Assembly (NCBI RefSeq): GCF_016428585.1
Contig: NZ_JAELVR010000005.1
Span: forward strand, 124,001 to 188,000
Source of the DNA: Sedimentitalea arenosa
GTDB taxonomy: Bacteria; Pseudomonadota; Alphaproteobacteria; Rhodobacterales; Rhodobacteraceae
Reading direction: 5' to 3'
DNA: 64,000 nt
Part shown: positions 26,965 through 35,167 of the stretch, one piece after another
Numbering within the stretch: position 1 is the first letter of the stretch
Layout of the letters: the number at the start of each line of letters is the position of its first letter
Position numbers and translations under genes: made by a program
The notes under the pieces: model-generated
What the model was told of the DNA's origin: nothing
The model's database searches: none
The model's input: the letters and a program-made list of their open reading frames with translations, nothing else

Positions 26965-27833
26965 TGCGGATCGGCTTTGCCGGACTTGGCCGAATGGGCG
27001 CGGCCATGGCGCGCAACATCGCAGCCGCGGGATTCGATCTGACTGTCTGGAACCGCACCGAAACCAAGGCGCGTGTGTTTGCGAGCCAGACCGGAGGCGC
27101 CGTCGCAAAGACACCGAGCGATCTGGCAGAAAGCTGCGATGTCGTGATCAGCATGCTGGCGGACGATGCCGCATCCGAGGATTTTCACCTGGGTGCGAGA
27201 GGGGTCTTTGCGTCAAATGCGCCGTCCTTTGTGGTGGTGATGGGCACGATGAGTCCGGATCACATTAGCGCCCTCGTAGATGCCGCACCTGAAGGAACCA
27301 TCGTCATCGACGCGCCGGTTTCGGGCGCGACGCAAGCGGCACGTGATGCGCAATTGCTGATCATGGCCGGGTGTACGGCACACAACGGTGCGGTCCTTGC
27401 ACCTCTGTTCGACGCGATGGGGAAACGCACCGTCTTTCTCGACCGGACCGGTGCTGGTGCGATCATGAAACTTGCGGTCAATGCCCTGATCCACGGACTG
27501 AACCAGACTGTATCCGAGGCGCTGAGCCTCACGGACAAGGCCGGGATCGCGACGGAACTGGCTTTCGATGTGATCGAAGCCAGCGCTGCCGCCGCGCCGA
27601 TGCTGTCCTACCGTCGCCCGCTCTATCTGGATGATCGGGCGCATGAGGTCACCTTCACCGTCGCGCTGGCACGCAAGGACATGGAGATCACGGCGGCGCT
27701 GGCGCGCGGTCTGGGTGCGGCCTTCCCGCAAGGGCGCGAAACCCTCGCGCGTCTGCAGGATGCCGAAGTGCGTGGCTACGGCCAACGGGACATGGCCGCG
27801 ATGCGCGATTACATGCGAAAGGAAAGCCAATGA
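26964..27833 (+). CDS. 3-Hydroxyisobutyrate-dehydrogenase-family oxidoreductase
   Basis: 289 residues. N-terminal NAD(P)-binding GFAGLGRMGAAMARNIAAAG (GxGxxG), then the family signature DAPVSGATQAARDAQLLIMA and the active-site lysine region AIMKLAVNALIHGLNQTVSE (Lys and Asn). The family reduces or oxidises beta-hydroxy acids (3-hydroxyisobutyrate, tartronate semialdehyde, 6-phosphogluconate relatives). It shares a base with the transporter ATPase stop (TGATG) and overlaps the ThuA-like start, so it belongs to the same operon. Substrate unknown. Confidence 0.88.
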   Translation: MRIGFAGLGRMGAAMARNIAAAGFDLTVWNRTETKARVFASQTGGAVAKTPSDLAESCDVVISMLADDAASEDFHLGARGVFASNAPSFVVVMGTMSPDHISALVDAAPEGTIVIDAPVSGATQAARDAQLLIMAGCTAHNGAVLAPLFDAMGKRTVFLDRTGAGAIMKLAVNALIHGLNQTVSEALSLTDKAGIATELAFDVIEASAAAAPMLSYRRPLYLDDRAHEVTFTVALARKDMEITAALARGLGAAFPQGRETLARLQDAEVRGYGQRDMAAMRDYMRKESQ

Positions 27834-28540
27834 AGGCGGCTTTATTTGTTGGCGGATGGGAGGGCCATGCGCCGACCGCATTTGCAGACTGGTACCAGGC
27901 GCTCCTCGAAGACAACGGTTTTGACGTCGATGTCTACGACACGATGGAGCCCCTTCAACGCCCTTCGGATCTCGCCGATGTGGACCTGATCACGCCGATC
28001 TGGTCCTCGGCCCGCTCTGGCCACCGCACCGAATTCGGCAACATGACCAAGCCGCAGGAAGACGGGCTTCTCAAGTTGATCGGCGATGGCTGTGGGATCG
28101 CGGGCTGGCATGGACACATGGGCGACGCGTTTCGTGACCGGCCTACCTATCATTTCCTCATCGGTGGCCAGTTCGTCGCCCACCCGCCCGGCTGGCCCGA
28201 CAACCTGCAACCGCGCGAGGACTACATCGACTATAATGTGACGATCTGCAAACCCGACGATCCTATCGTGCATGGAATCAAGAGCTTCCGGTTGAGATCA
28301 GAGCAATATTACATGCTGGTCGATCCCTCCAACGAGGTTCTGGCCACCACGACCTTTTCCGGCGACCACCTGTGGTGGATCGAGGGCACGGTTATCCCGG
28401 TCGTCTGGAAACGGCGCTGGGACAAGGGCCGCGTCTTCTACTGCTCCATCGGTCATGAACTTGATGATCTAAAACTGCCGCAGGTCACAGAAATCATCCG
28501 ACGTGGCAGCCTCTGGGCTGCCGCAGGCCATTCCGAATGA
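27830..28540 (+). CDS. ThuA-like (class I glutamine amidotransferase fold) protein
   Basis: 236 residues starting MKAALFVGGWEGHAPTAFAD. Features of the ThuA-like domain are GCGIAGWHGHMGDAFRDRPT in the middle (usual GGGLVGIHGA-type turn), YMLVDPSNEVLATTTFSGDH and WKRRWDKGRVFYCSIGHELD near the C-terminus. ThuA proteins work in trehalose and other sugar catabolism with 3-keto-sugar intermediates, but the reaction is poorly defined. The start overlaps the preceding stop (ATGA at 27830-27833). It is complete and supports a carbohydrate-type substrate for the locus. Confidence 0.85.
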   Translation: MKAALFVGGWEGHAPTAFADWYQALLEDNGFDVDVYDTMEPLQRPSDLADVDLITPIWSSARSGHRTEFGNMTKPQEDGLLKLIGDGCGIAGWHGHMGDAFRDRPTYHFLIGGQFVAHPPGWPDNLQPREDYIDYNVTICKPDDPIVHGIKSFRLRSEQYYMLVDPSNEVLATTTFSGDHLWWIEGTVIPVVWKRRWDKGRVFYCSIGHELDDLKLPQVTEIIRRGSLWAAAGHSE

Positions 28541-28568
28541 AATCACACTGCGAAGGGAACGACAGCCA

Positions 28569-29426
28569 ATGAAACTTCTCCGTTATGGCGTACCGGGTGC
28601 CGAAAGGCCCGGAGTGCTTGACAGCTCTGGGCGTGTTCGTGACTTGTCCGGATGCATCCCGGATATCGCTGGCGAGGCCCTTCGCCCCGCCGGCCTGGAC
28701 GCTTTGCGGCAGATCGACATCGAAACGCTGCCCGTGGTGGACGGCACGCCGCAGGATGATCTGCGCCTCGGGCCTTGCGTGGGCGCCATCGGCAAATTTG
28801 TCTGCATTGGCCTGAACTACGCCGACCACGCCGAAGAGGCAGGGATGCCGATCCCCGAAGAACCGATCATCTTCAACAAGTGGACCTCAGCGATCATTGG
28901 CCCGAATGATCCGATCCAAGTACCCCGCGGATCGCGGAAAACCGATTGGGAGGTGGAACTGGGCGTCGTGATCGGGGAACCGGGGTCATATATCGATGAG
29001 GCCGACGCGATGGCACATGTCGCCGGCCTCTGTGTTGTCAACGACGTCTCGGAACGCGAATTCCAGATCGAGCGGGCGGGCACATGGGACAAGGGCAAGG
29101 GCTGCGACACGTTCGGACCGACGGGTCCGTGGCTGGTGACACTGGATGAAATCCCCGACATCGACGGGCTGGACATGTGGTTGGATGTGGATGGTGAGCG
29201 CATGCAAACAGGCTCGACCGCGACGCTGATCTTCAAGATCCCGCACCTGGTGTCCTATTGCAGCCAATTCATGAGCTTGCAGCCAGGGGATGTGATCTCC
29301 ACCGGTACGCCTCCGGGTGTCGGTATGGGCCAGTCTCCGCAGCGCTATCTGCACGGGGACGAGGTTGTCACACTGGGGATCGCCGGTCTGGGTGAGCAGA
29401 GATCGAAGGTTCTACCGGATGGCTGA
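28569..29426 (+). CDS. Fumarylacetoacetate-hydrolase-family protein
   Basis: 285 residues. The N-terminal lid begins MKLLRYGVPGAERPGVLDSS. The catalytic domain contains GKFVCIGLNYADHAEEAGMP, metal ligands in DWEVELGVVIGEPG (Glu pair) and the Asp in VVNDVSEREFQIER, then ISTGTPPGVGMG. The branch with KPxxFNKWTSAIIGPND-like sequence includes 2,4-diketo-3-deoxy-L-fuconate hydrolase, which makes pyruvate and L-lactate, and ureidoglycolate lyase-like proteins. With the BDH2-like SDR and lactate dehydrogenase of the left operon this would complete a route. The linkage is inferred. It is the last gene of the right operon, 28 bases after ThuA. Confidence 0.88.
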   Translation: MKLLRYGVPGAERPGVLDSSGRVRDLSGCIPDIAGEALRPAGLDALRQIDIETLPVVDGTPQDDLRLGPCVGAIGKFVCIGLNYADHAEEAGMPIPEEPIIFNKWTSAIIGPNDPIQVPRGSRKTDWEVELGVVIGEPGSYIDEADAMAHVAGLCVVNDVSEREFQIERAGTWDKGKGCDTFGPTGPWLVTLDEIPDIDGLDMWLDVDGERMQTGSTATLIFKIPHLVSYCSQFMSLQPGDVISTGTPPGVGMGQSPQRYLHGDEVVTLGIAGLGEQRSKVLPDG

Positions 29427-29522
29427 GTTGGACCCGGCGATTTGGCCAGCAGTCAGCTGTCAGCTGGAAAAGCCCATTGGCCTTCGAAGCTCAGGCTGCT
29501 TAAATGAGAAACCGGAGCGGCA

Positions 29523-30475
29523 TCAGAACGTGACAGGTCCAATCCAGACTTTGCAGACACAATCATAAGGCGTGAGACCGCTGAGGGTCTTGAGCCTTCG
29601 AGCGAAATTGTAGTCAGCCATGAAGTCCGCGAGATGGGTGCGGAGCTGATCATGGTTGTCGTCGTGGAAGCGCTTGACAGTCGCGTCCCTGATCGTGCGA
29701 TTCATCCGTTCGACCTGGCCGTTGGTCCGAGGATGATTGGGTTTTGTGGGCCGGTGCTCGAGCCGATTGGCTTCACAGTTCATGTCAAAGCGCATCTGCC
29801 GGGAGTAGGCGGTGTTGCGGTTCCGGGTCTGCTCGGCGAACTGGATGCCCCTCGCCATTATCTCTCGGACCAATGGCTCGATCGGTCAGGATCGTGTGGA
29901 TACGATATGGAACGGCCTTGAGCAGATGCACCAGGAACTACCACGCTGTCCGCCTTTTCAACGAGTTGGGTGACCGCGAACCTACTGGTTCGGTCAATGG
30001 CGACGAATAGTCTGAGCTTGCCCTCGGCTGTCTGCACTTCGGCGATACACATATGAAAGATGCCAATTGGATAGCGTTTGAACCACTTACGCTTCGGTTG
30101 GTTCCCTTCGACCTCAGGCAAGCGCGAGATGCCATGACGTCGAAGGCACCGATGTAGCGCGGAACGTGTCAGGTGCGGGACCGACAGTTGCAAGGCGTAG
30201 AGGCGATCATCGAGCGGTAGCCGCGTTTGCCGACGGAACCAGACGATCATGGCTTCTTCCTCTTCGCTCGGAACACTTGAACGCGGCTCCTTGGGCTCAG
30301 TCTTGCGGTGCTTGTTCGTCTCGCGTTTGCGCCACTTCGCGACCGTCCTCGTGTTGATCCCGAGGTCCCGGCTTAGCGCCGCGGTCGAAGCTTGCGATCG
30401 CTGTATCGCAGCTCTGACGGCGTGCGTGGTCGTTGTGAAGCCGTGGCGAACTTGTCCCATAGTGCTTCCTTCCAT
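29523..30475 (-). pseudogene. Broken IS481-family transposase
   Basis: Two minus-strand frames belong to one IS481 transposase. The first (30475 or 30460 to about 29960) has the HTH VRAAIQRSQASTAALSRDLG and the start of the DDE core (VAIDRTSRFAVTQLVEKADS). The second (about 29873 to 29523) has RGIQFAEQTRNRNTAYS and HPRTNGQVERMNRTI. Between them the frame shifts near 29960, a TAG replaces a codon in AW-stop-FLVHLLKAV, and about 27 extra bases split ILTDRGIQF. The C-terminus ends early after VWIGPVTF. It is inactive. I cannot define the inverted repeats. It marks the edge of the accessory region beside tRNA-Ser. Confidence 0.88.
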
Positions 30476-30783
30476 TCCTGTGAAAGGATCACACCATCAA
30501 TCCGTGGGATCAAACACCTAGCCTTCCGAGCTTACGTTTTGATGCAAGTGCAGAATGCTGTACACAAAATTTTCCACCATGTATCATCTACAAAGTGGCG
30601 ACGTTCAGTTCTCTAAGAGCAAGAATGTTCTATCAGGAAATTGATGTCCCGGTGCGATCCCGTGTTGAGCATTCGGGCAAAAAACAGAGGGTTCGATCCG
30701 CACATTCGATCGGTAGTTTGTTGGTCGGAGAATTTTTCTACATCAATATTATACTTTAAAAAGCAATTGTTCGTTTGACAAAT
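30476..30783. other. AT-richer intergenic stretch before tRNA-Ser
   Basis: About 300 bases with no supported gene. Base composition falls clearly, for example the run at 30730-30783 with TTCTACATCAATATTATAC. It touches the 3' end of tRNA-Ser, the usual place for an integrative element to attach, but no integrase gene is present in the window. Confidence 0.5.
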
Positions 30784-30873
30784 TGGCGGAGAGACAGGGA
30801 TTCGAACCCTGGGACCCCGTGAAGGGTCAACGGTTTTCGAGACCGCCCCGTTCGACCACTCCGGCACCTCTCC
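30784..30873 (-). tRNA. tRNA-Ser (anticodon CGA)
   Basis: A 90-nt class II tRNA on the minus strand. The acceptor GGAGAGG pairs with TCTCTCC, followed by discriminator G and an encoded CCA (TGG at 30784-30786 on the plus strand). The anticodon loop CTCGAAA gives anticodon CGA, reading UCG. The long variable arm (GACCCTTCACGGGGTC) is typical of serine tRNAs. The T arm is CAGGG-TTCGAAT-CCCTG. Confidence 0.97.
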
Positions 30874-30892
30874 GCGGGGGTCTGGGCGTTGC

Positions 30893-30920
30893 GTGTAATC
30901 GGGATTGTCGGGGCTGGCAA
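30893..30920 (-). promoter_or_regulatory. Possible promoter of tRNA-Ser
   Basis: On the minus strand TTGCCA, a 16-base spacer and TTACAC lie 20 bases before the tRNA 5' end. Weak evidence based on resemblance to sigma-70 boxes. Confidence 0.35.
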
Positions 30921-30994
30921 GACCGTTTTGGGCTGCATCCGCCAAAGCGTGAAATTCATTTGCCCGCCCTCGGAAAAGCCTTACGATCCTCCAC

Positions 30995-31846
30995 ATGCAC
31001 ACACGTCGTTTCATGACCCGCCCCCTTCTGCCACTGCTGCTGTTGTGGCTATGCCTGCAGATCGTGATGTCCGGTGCTGCAGGGGCGGCGGATCGGGACA
31101 GGATCAGGGCATTTCTCAACGTCACCGGCTTTGACGTGGCGCTGGACAGCATCGCGTTGTCGGCGGGGTCGGCTCCGGCGATGCTGGGGCTGGACGCGGA
31201 GGATTTCGGCGAGAGCTGGGAGCGCGTCACGGCCGAAGTGTTCGACACGAGCACGATGCGGGCTCTCGCGCTCGACATCCTCGAGGAGACGCTGACGGAC
31301 GATCTTCTGAACCATGCTGCCGCGTTCTATGCGTCCGACCTTGGGCAGCGTCTGGTCGAAGCGGAGAACGCCTCGCACATGATCGAGGACGATGCCGGCA
31401 AGCAGGAGCAGGGCAAGCGGATCATTGCAGACCTCGTCGCCGAGGGGTCGCCGCGGGCGCAGATGCTGCAGCGCATGAACGGGGCGATCGACAGTTCCGG
31501 CACCAGCGTGCGCGCGCTGCAGGAGATCCAGTTCCGGTTCTTGCTGGCCGCGAGTGCGGCGGGGGTGGTCGATCTGAAGATGGATCCCGACGAGCTGCGC
31601 GCGATGTTCAAGTCGCAGGAACGCGAGATGCGGCGGCTGATCCAAATGTCCTCGATGGCGAGTGCGGCCTATACCTACCGGGATTTCTCGGACGCGGACG
31701 TGCAGGCCTATACCGAGGCGCTCGAGGAGCCTGAGATGAAGAGGGTGTATGAACTTCTGAACGCGGTGCAATACGAGGTGATGGCGAACCGGTTCGAAGT
31801 GCTGGCCGCGCGGATGGCCGAACTGCACCCGGGTCAGGACATCTGA
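30995..31846 (+). CDS. DUF2059 exported protein (first of pair)
   Basis: 283 residues. A signal peptide with a long leucine core (RPLLPLLLLWLCLQIVMSGA) ends near GAAGAAD. The mature part is helical; the segment LLNHAAAFYASDLGQRLVEA carries the FYxSxxGQxLVxxE pattern typical of DUF2059. This domain is found in periplasmic proteins of unknown function. The stop overlaps the next start (TGATG), so the pair is coupled. The two DUF2059 genes precede rplU and the ribosomal genes, a conserved setting in Rhodobacterales (from memory). Confidence 0.85.
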   Translation: MHTRRFMTRPLLPLLLLWLCLQIVMSGAAGAADRDRIRAFLNVTGFDVALDSIALSAGSAPAMLGLDAEDFGESWERVTAEVFDTSTMRALALDILEETLTDDLLNHAAAFYASDLGQRLVEAENASHMIEDDAGKQEQGKRIIADLVAEGSPRAQMLQRMNGAIDSSGTSVRALQEIQFRFLLAASAAGVVDLKMDPDELRAMFKSQEREMRRLIQMSSMASAAYTYRDFSDADVQAYTEALEEPEMKRVYELLNAVQYEVMANRFEVLAARMAELHPGQDI

Positions 31847-32661
31847 TGGGCGCGCTGCGCGCAGCCGCATTCGGAGTGGCGGCGCTGCTCGCGCTGCCGG
31901 CCGGTGCGGCGCCCGACATGGACCACCTGGCCGACGTGCTGAAGCTGGACGAGGTCATCGCCGTCATGCGCGAAGAGGGGCTGCGCTATGGCGAGTCGCT
32001 GGACGAGGACATGCTGGCCGGCACCGGGGGAGAGTATTTCCGCGATCGGGTCCGCGCGATCTACGATGCCGAGGCGATGTCTGGGGTGGTGCGTTCGGCG
32101 CTTGCGGATCAGATGGCGCCCGAGGATATCGCCGCCACCACGGCGTTCTTCGAATCCGATCTGGGCCAGCGCATCCTGACGCTGGAGAACGCGGCGCGCA
32201 AGGCGATGTCCGATCCCGCGGTCGAGGAGATCGCCCGTGCCAACCATGACGACCTCAGGGACAGCGACGATCCGCGCCTGGCGCAAGTGGCGCGCTTCGT
32301 CGAGGTGAACGAGCTGGTGGACCGCAACGTCGCCTCAGCGCTCAACTCAAACTACCATTTCTTTCGCGGCTTCGTCGATGGGGGCGGCGACAGGCTGTCG
32401 GACGACGAGATCCTGGCGCAAGTCTGGGCGCAGGAGACGGAGTTGCGCGAGGACACCGAGAACTGGCTGTTCGGTTTCCTGCTGATGGCCTACCGGCCGC
32501 TGACGGAGGACGAGCTGGACGCCTATATCGACTTCTCGGAAACAGAGTCAGGGCAGGTGCTGAACGGCGCGTTTTTCGAGGGGTTCGACGAGATGTATCG
32601 CACGATTTCCCATGCACTCGGCTTGGCCACCTCGGGGGCGTTGGACGGCAGCGACATCTGA
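31846..32661 (+). CDS. DUF2059 exported protein (second of pair)
   Basis: 271 residues. A short signal peptide, MGALRAAAFGVAALLALPAG, is cut near GAAPDM. The core TTAFFESDLGQRILTLENAA repeats the DUF2059 pattern seen in the previous gene, and YIDFSETESGQVLNGAFFEG forms a second such hairpin near the C-terminus. The product probably works in the periplasm together with its neighbour. Function unknown. ATG 31846 overlaps the preceding TGA. Confidence 0.85.
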   Translation: MGALRAAAFGVAALLALPAGAAPDMDHLADVLKLDEVIAVMREEGLRYGESLDEDMLAGTGGEYFRDRVRAIYDAEAMSGVVRSALADQMAPEDIAATTAFFESDLGQRILTLENAARKAMSDPAVEEIARANHDDLRDSDDPRLAQVARFVEVNELVDRNVASALNSNYHFFRGFVDGGGDRLSDDEILAQVWAQETELREDTENWLFGFLLMAYRPLTEDELDAYIDFSETESGQVLNGAFFEGFDEMYRTISHALGLATSGALDGSDI

Positions 32662-32673
32662 TCCCGAAAACGG

Positions 32674-32702
32674 TTGACAGGGCCGGATGATCCGACCATA
32701 AG
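32674..32702 (+). promoter_or_regulatory. Sigma-70-type promoter for rplU-rpmA
   Basis: TTGACA at 32674-32679, a 17-base spacer and CATAAG at 32697-32702, about 145 bases before rplU. The -35 is a perfect consensus, the -10 is partial. Confidence 0.55.
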
Positions 32703-32845
32703 CGCGCATCCCGGCCCGACGCATCGCGCCGGGTCTATTCGTCACTACGCCCACACACGGGCGCGCTGTTCGAGGTGACCCCGCCAGAGGGTCGCAACGC
32801 CCGGTTCCGGGGACCACAGAACGCGAGAGATAAAGGAAGAAGCGC

Positions 32846-33487
32846 ATGTTTGCGGTCCTCAAGACCGGCGGCAAGCAGTATCGGGTTCAGGCGGGCGACA
32901 CGCTCCGCGTCGAGAAACTGGCTGCTGACGCTGGCGAAACCATTCAGTTCAACGAGATCCTGATGCTGGGCGGCGACAGCCCGGTTGTCGGTGCGCCGCT
33001 GATCGACGGCGCGGGCGTCCAGGCCGAGGTCATCGACCAGGTCAAGGGCGAGAAGCTGATCCACTTCGTCAAGCGCCGCCGCAAGCACGGCAGCCAGCGC
33101 ACCAAGGGCCACCGTCAGAAGCTGACCCTGATCAAGGTGACCGACATCCTGACCTCGGGTGCCGACAAGACCGGCGTCAAGGCCGCTGTCGGGGCCGGAT
33201 CGGTGTCGTCCGTCGCTGTCGAGGCCGCGAAGCCCGCCAAGAAGGCCGCCGCGCCGAAAGCTGCGGAAAAGGCCGAGGCACCCGCCGGTGCGGATGACCT
33301 CAAGAAGCTGTCGGGCGTCGGTCCGGCGCTCGAGAAGAAGCTGCACGCCGCTGGCGTCACTTCCTTCGCCCAGATCGCGGCATGGACCGAGGCCGATGTT
33401 GCTGCTATTGACGAGCAACTGTCGTTCAAGGGCCGGATCGAGCGTGAAGGCTGGATCGAACAGGCCAAAGAGCTGGCCAAAGGCTAA
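32846..33487 (+). CDS. rplU: 50S ribosomal protein L21 with helix-hairpin-helix extension
   Basis: 213 residues, about twice the usual L21 length. The first 103 residues are L21 ([40 protein letters not shown]). An Ala/Lys-rich linker follows, then a C-terminal helix-hairpin-helix domain ([20 protein letters not shown], ending [11 protein letters not shown]). This tail is common in Rhodobacterales L21 (from memory) and could bind RNA, DNA or another protein. It is followed 11 bases later by rpmA, the usual L21-L27 operon. The start is AAGGAAGAAGCGC-ATG. Confidence 0.96.
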   Translation: MFAVLKTGGKQYRVQAGDTLRVEKLAADAGETIQFNEILMLGGDSPVVGAPLIDGAGVQAEVIDQVKGEKLIHFVKRRRKHGSQRTKGHRQKLTLIKVTDILTSGADKTGVKAAVGAGSVSSVAVEAAKPAKKAAAPKAAEKAEAPAGADDLKKLSGVGPALEKKLHAAGVTSFAQIAAWTEADVAAIDEQLSFKGRIEREGWIEQAKELAKG

Positions 33488-33498
33488 GGAGAGAAAGC

Positions 33499-33768
33499 AT
33501 GGCACACAAGAAAGCAGGCGGTTCCTCCCGTAACGGTCGCGACTCAGCAGGTCGCCGCCTTGGCGTGAAACTCTATGGCGGCCAGACCGCCATTCCGGGC
33601 AACATCATCGTGCGTCAGCGCGGCACCAAGTTCTGGCCGGGCGAGGGCGTTGGCCTGGGCAAGGATCACACCATCTTCGCGACGGCTGAAGGCAGCGTGA
33701 CCTTCCACAAGGGCCTCAAAGGCCGTACCTTCGTATCGGTCCTGCCCGCGGCGGAGGCCGCCGAGTAA
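33499..33768 (+). CDS. rpmA: 50S ribosomal protein L27
   Basis: 89 residues. [20 protein letters not shown] at the N-terminus reaches the peptidyl-transferase centre; [20 protein letters not shown] is the core. AAGGAGAG precedes the ATG. It ends the rplU-rpmA operon, and a terminator follows. Confidence 0.97.
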   Translation: MAHKKAGGSSRNGRDSAGRRLGVKLYGGQTAIPGNIIVRQRGTKFWPGEGVGLGKDHTIFATAEGSVTFHKGLKGRTFVSVLPAAEAAE

Positions 33769-33798
33769 GCCGAAACCGGAGCTTAATGAAAAATTAAG

Positions 33799-33832
33799 GG
33801 GGATCGGCGAGAACCGCCGGTCCCCTTCTCTT
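33799..33832 (+). terminator. Rho-independent-type terminator after rpmA
   Basis: GGGGATCGGCG pairs with CGCCGGTCCCC around the loop AGAAC, followed by TTCTCTTT. Confidence 0.7.
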
Positions 33833-33847
33833 TGCGCAGGAGCCGTC

Positions 33848-34456
33848 ATGGCCGTCGCGACTGCCAGTTTCATCGTCTTCGCCGCCAGCCAGGTCGGCAC
33901 GCCGGGCCCTGCCAACATGGCGCTGCTGGCGACGGGCGCGCGATTCGGCTTTCGCGCCGCGCTGCCGTTCGTGCTGGGCGTGGCGCTCGGCAAGCAACTG
34001 GTCATCTGGCCGGTGGGGCTGGGCCTGATGGAGCTGTCCAGCCGCGCGCCTTGGGTGTTCGAGACGCTCAAATGGGTGTCGGCGGCCTATATCTGCTGGC
34101 TGGCCTGGAAGGTTGCGAACCTGCGGCTCACGCAGGAGGGGGGAGACGTACAACCGCCGGGGTTCTGGGCCGGGCTGATCGTGCATCCGCTCAATCCCAA
34201 GGCCTGGGCGATGATCGTGACCGGATTCACCAGCTTCGTCGCGGCAGGCACGCCGCCGGTCGAGGCAACGGGGATCATCGCCGCGGTGCTGCTGGGTTGC
34301 CAGCTGCTGCTGCACCCGGTCTGGACCTTCGCGGGCGACCGGATCGCGGCGACCGTTGCGGGAACGCCGGCGGAAGCCTATCTCATGTGGACACTGGCCG
34401 CCCTTACGGTCCTGTCCGTGGTTTTTGTGTTGTTCGGAGGAGGGGCAAGCGCATGA
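33848..34456 (+). CDS. LysE/RhtB-family exporter
   Basis: 202 residues with five to six membrane segments. FAASQVGTPGPANMALLATG matches the family N-terminal motif with the GPxN turn; the middle has FWAGLIVHPLNPKAWAMIVT (NPK motif). The family exports amino acids or related compounds out of the cell. The stop overlaps the next gene by four bases. Substrate not predictable. Confidence 0.9.
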   Translation: MAVATASFIVFAASQVGTPGPANMALLATGARFGFRAALPFVLGVALGKQLVIWPVGLGLMELSSRAPWVFETLKWVSAAYICWLAWKVANLRLTQEGGDVQPPGFWAGLIVHPLNPKAWAMIVTGFTSFVAAGTPPVEATGIIAAVLLGCQLLLHPVWTFAGDRIAATVAGTPAEAYLMWTLAALTVLSVVFVLFGGGASA

Positions 34457-34989
34457 AGCTGGACCAGATCATCAACCAACCCGTGATCGAGACGGAGCGG
34501 TTCGACCTGCGCCCGCTGCGCAGGTCCGACATGGGCCTGATCGAGATGTATGGCGGGGACGCGCGCGTGGCGCGGATGACCACGTCGATTCCGCATCCGT
34601 TGCCGCCCGGTGTTGCCGAGGCCTTCGTCGCCCGTGCCATGGCCGAGGAGCGCGACGAGGATATCTGGGCGATGGACGGCACCAAGTCCGGCGGTTCCGA
34701 GCTCATGGGCCTGATCTCGCTGGAAAAGATGGATCGCAACCAGTCCGAGGTCGGGTATTGGGTGGCGCCGCCGTTCTGGAACACCGGGCTCGCCTCGGAT
34801 GCGGTGCAGGCGCTGGTCACGGCCAACCCGCTGGACAGCGCGACCATGTTCGCATCGGTCTTTCAGGACAACCCGGCCTCGGCGCGGGTGCTGACCCATT
34901 GCGGATTCCAGTATCTCGGCGATGCGGAGGGTTACTCGGTCGCGCGTGACACGACGGTGCCGACCTGGACCTACAGCAAGAAGCTCTGA
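34453..34989 (+). CDS. GNAT-family N-acetyltransferase (RimJ/RimL-like)
   Basis: 178 residues. TERFDLRPLRRSDMGLIEMY is the usual opening of ribosomal-protein-type acetyltransferases; the acetyl-CoA site and later strand are EVGYWVAPPFWNTGLASDAV and NPASARVLTHCGFQYLGDAE. It uses acetyl-CoA to modify an amine, target unknown. The start overlaps the LysE stop (ATGA at 34453-34456). Confidence 0.88.
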   Translation: MKLDQIINQPVIETERFDLRPLRRSDMGLIEMYGGDARVARMTTSIPHPLPPGVAEAFVARAMAEERDEDIWAMDGTKSGGSELMGLISLEKMDRNQSEVGYWVAPPFWNTGLASDAVQALVTANPLDSATMFASVFQDNPASARVLTHCGFQYLGDAEGYSVARDTTVPTWTYSKKL

Positions 34990-35167
34990 TACGCGCCCCG
35001 GGCAGCGATTCTGCGCCGATCCGCCATCACAACCGGCTGATTTGGCCCAGATTCCGATTTCATGCCTCTTGCGGATACCTATATGAACCGAACGTCGGTG
35101 GCGCGGAGCCGGGCCGAAAGCCCGTTCCGCGCCGTTGGCGTCGGATGGGTATCGCAAGGGGTGTGTC

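Noticed and set aside
30784..30873. Second copy of the tRNA-Ser 3' end as an attachment repeat
   Set aside because: The characteristic TTCGAACCCTG-type stretch occurs only once in the window, so no att pair can be called here.
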